From positions 1 through 11,756 of the forward strand of contig SKHR01000012.1 in assembly GCA_007116865.1 (NCBI GenBank): a DNA stretch of 11,756 nt. The letters are read 5' to 3'. This DNA is from Marinospirillum sp. Lineage in GTDB: Bacteria > Pseudomonadota > Gammaproteobacteria > Pseudomonadales > Halomonadaceae. Shown here piece after piece: positions 10,297 to 11,756 of the stretch. A program made the translations under genes and the position numbers. Every line of letters begins with the position of its first letter. The first letter of the stretch is position 1. The notes under the pieces were generated by a model. The model did not search any database. It saw only the letters and a program-made list of their open reading frames with translations, and was not told where the DNA came from.

Positions 10297-11756
10297 ATGA
10301 CCTCCCTTGCTGCCGACGGTCCTGCCTACCCCCTGCGCCCGGTACGTTTAGGTATTGATACTCACCAGGAACTGGTGGTTTACCTGCGCCGTAACAGTCA
10401 CGTCTGCCGCTCGGAAGGCTTTTCATCAAGCAACCGGGTACAAATCCGGATTGGCGAACGCTCCATAGAAGCCATGCTCAGCATCGTAGATAACGACCAA
10501 CTACTCAAACCCGGTGAGATGGGGTTGTCAGAATCGGCCTGGAAACGCCTCAACCCCAGCAGTGATAGTGAGGCGCACATTCGCCACCCCGAACCTGTGG
10601 CCTCGTTCAGCTATTTGCGCCACAAGGTTTACGGCCACCGTCTGACCGATGAACAGCTGGCCAGCATCATTGAGGATATCGTCGCTGGGCGTTACTCGGA
10701 TGTGCATCTGTCCAGTTTTGTCTCTGCCTGTGCAGGCGACAAGCTCGATCAGCAGGAGATCATCGCCCTGACCCGCGCCATGCTCAAGTCCGGTCATCAG
10801 CTGCGCTGGGCGGATGGCATCGTGATTGATAAGCACTGTGTTGGTGGACTGGCCGGAAACCGAACCACGCCGATCGTGGTGGCGATTGTCACCGCCTGTG
10901 GTGGCATCATGCCGAAAACCTCATCCCGCGCGATCACCTCCCCGGCAGGCACTGCCGACACCATGGCAACACTGACCCCGGTGAACTTAAGCCTGGAAAC
11001 CCTGCATCACGTTGTGACTCAGGAAGGCGGCTGCCTGGCTTGGGGCGGCTCGGTCAATCTGTCACCAGCAGATGACCTGCTGATTCGGGTTGAGCGCATG
11101 CTGGATATCGACAGTGAGGGGCAAATGGTCGCCTCTGTGTTATCCAAAAAGGCCGCCGCTGGTTCAACCCACGTGTTGATCGATATTCCCGTTGGCCCAA
11201 CCGCCAAAGTACGCACCCAGGCCGCTGCGGATCAACTGACAACCCATCTGGTCGCCACCGGTGAAGCCCTGGGTTTAAAAGTCAGCGTGATCCAGACCGA
11301 TGGCACTCAACCTATTGGGCGCGGCATCGGCCCGGCACTGGAAGCCAGAGACCTGCTGGCGGTTTTGCGCAACGAGTCCCAGGCACCCGAAGATCTCAAG
11401 CAGCGTGCACTCTTACTGGCGGCTCAGCTACTCGAACTGGCCCAGCTCGCCCCAGCCGGAGAAGGCCTGCCATTAGCCACCCAAACCCTCGAATCCGGGC
11501 GGGCAGCAGAAAAGTTTATTGCCATCTGCCAGGCACAAGGCGGATTCACTGAGCCACCCATCGCGCCTTATCAATATAACTGGCAGAGCCAGCAGGCCGG
11601 TCAGGTCGTCAGTATCGATAATCGCCTGCTTTCGCAGTTGGCCAAACTGGCCGGTGCACCGGAAGATCCCGCCGCGGGTGTGACTCTGGAAGTCAAACTC
11701 GGTGATTCGGTTCGCCAGGGCCAACTGCTGCTGACCCTGCATGCGGATAGCCCCGG
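10297..11756 (+). CDS. AMP phosphorylase / type-2 thymidine phosphorylase family protein, cut by the window end
   Basis: The frame is open from the ATG at 10297 to the right edge (486 residues seen, no stop), with AAGGAA at 10283-10288, eight bases before the start. Residues 1-90 form an N-terminal domain absent from E. coli DeoA (440 residues) and typical of archaeal AMP phosphorylases and their bacterial relatives. The pyrimidine-nucleoside-phosphorylase core follows: the phosphate-binding DKHCVGGLAGNRTTP (178-192), PKTSSRAITSPAGTADTMAT (206-225), EGGCLAWGGSVNLSPADD (243-260) and the KKAAAGS segment (284-290). The C-terminal domain (AGQVVSIDN, 434-442, then VKLGDSVRQGQ) is the lipoyl-like fold of the family. 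The enzyme splits a pyrimidine nucleoside, or possibly a nucleoside monophosphate, with phosphate. AGNRTTP resembles archaeal AMP phosphorylases more than E. coli DeoA, but the substrate is unproven. A PRPP synthetase-like gene often follows in related genomes; this lies outside the window. It is transcribed away from the Mrp operon. Confidence 0.92.
   Translation, partial: MTSLAADGPAYPLRPVRLGIDTHQELVVYLRRNSHVCRSEGFSSSNRVQIRIGERSIEAMLSIVDNDQLLKPGEMGLSESAWKRLNPSSDSEAHIRHPEPVASFSYLRHKVYGHRLTDEQLASIIEDIVAGRYSDVHLSSFVSACAGDKLDQQEIIALTRAMLKSGHQLRWADGIVIDKHCVGGLAGNRTTPIVVAIVTACGGIMPKTSSRAITSPAGTADTMATLTPVNLSLETLHHVVTQEGGCLAWGGSVNLSPADDLLIRVERMLDIDSEGQMVASVLSKKAAAGSTHVLIDIPVGPTAKVRTQAAADQLTTHLVATGEALGLKVSVIQTDGTQPIGRGIGPALEARDLLAVLRNESQAPEDLKQRALLLAAQLLELAQLAPAGEGLPLATQTLESGRAAEKFIAICQAQGGFTEPPIAPYQYNWQSQQAGQVVSIDNRLLSQLAKLAGAPEDPAAGVTLEVKLGDSVRQGQLLLTLHADSP

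Noticed and set aside
10145..10836. Minus-strand open frames beneath the phosphorylase gene
   Set aside because: They overlap a plus-strand gene with clear family motifs and show no domain of their own.

Overview
The window looks like ordinary chromosomal DNA of a gammaproteobacterium. It has a ubiquinone gene (ubiG) between an mtaD-type deaminase and a MupP-type HAD phosphatase, an order I recall from Pseudomonas and relatives. Genes are packed tightly, with many 1-14 nt overlaps. I cannot name a genus. I saw no rRNA, tRNA, transposase, integrase, CRISPR array or phage gene. No stretch over 300 nt lacks a gene; the largest gap is about 187 nt (10110-10296).

Layout. (1) 1-2523, plus strand: the 3' end of mtaD, then ubiG, a two-domain lipoprotein (COG3650-like plus META domain) and mupP, each overlapping the next by 1-14 nt. 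(2) 4447-2516, minus strand: purU, lrgA and lrgB, again overlapping, with a good promoter upstream of purU. lrgB and mupP converge and overlap by 8 nt. (3) 4820-4518, minus strand: a small YciI-family protein. (4) 10109-4880, minus strand: a six-gene Mrp/Mnh-type cation:proton antiporter operon in the order E-F-G-B-C-D. (5) 10297 to the right edge, plus strand: a divergent gene of the AMP phosphorylase / type-2 thymidine phosphorylase family, cut by the window end.

The Mrp operon is the most interesting part. There is no canonical MrpA. Its C-terminal membrane part (DUF4040/MbhD-like, then an MbhE-like segment) is fused to the front of MrpB. Its antiporter-like module appears to have been replaced by a second NuoL/M/N-type module fused behind MrpD, giving a 964-residue double-antiporter protein. 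The two halves have complementary losses of conserved charged residues: module 1 keeps the TM5 glutamate and lacks a lysine that module 2 has, while module 2 has alanine at the TM5 glutamate position.

How the genes fit together. The Mrp products should form one membrane complex exchanging Na+ or K+ for H+, supporting pH and ion homeostasis. mtaD, ubiG and mupP are housekeeping genes (methylthioadenosine/SAH salvage, ubiquinone synthesis, peptidoglycan recycling). purU releases formate from 10-formyl-THF, and its overlap with lrgAB suggests a link between one-carbon metabolism and small organic acid transport. The last gene belongs to nucleoside/nucleotide phosphorolysis.
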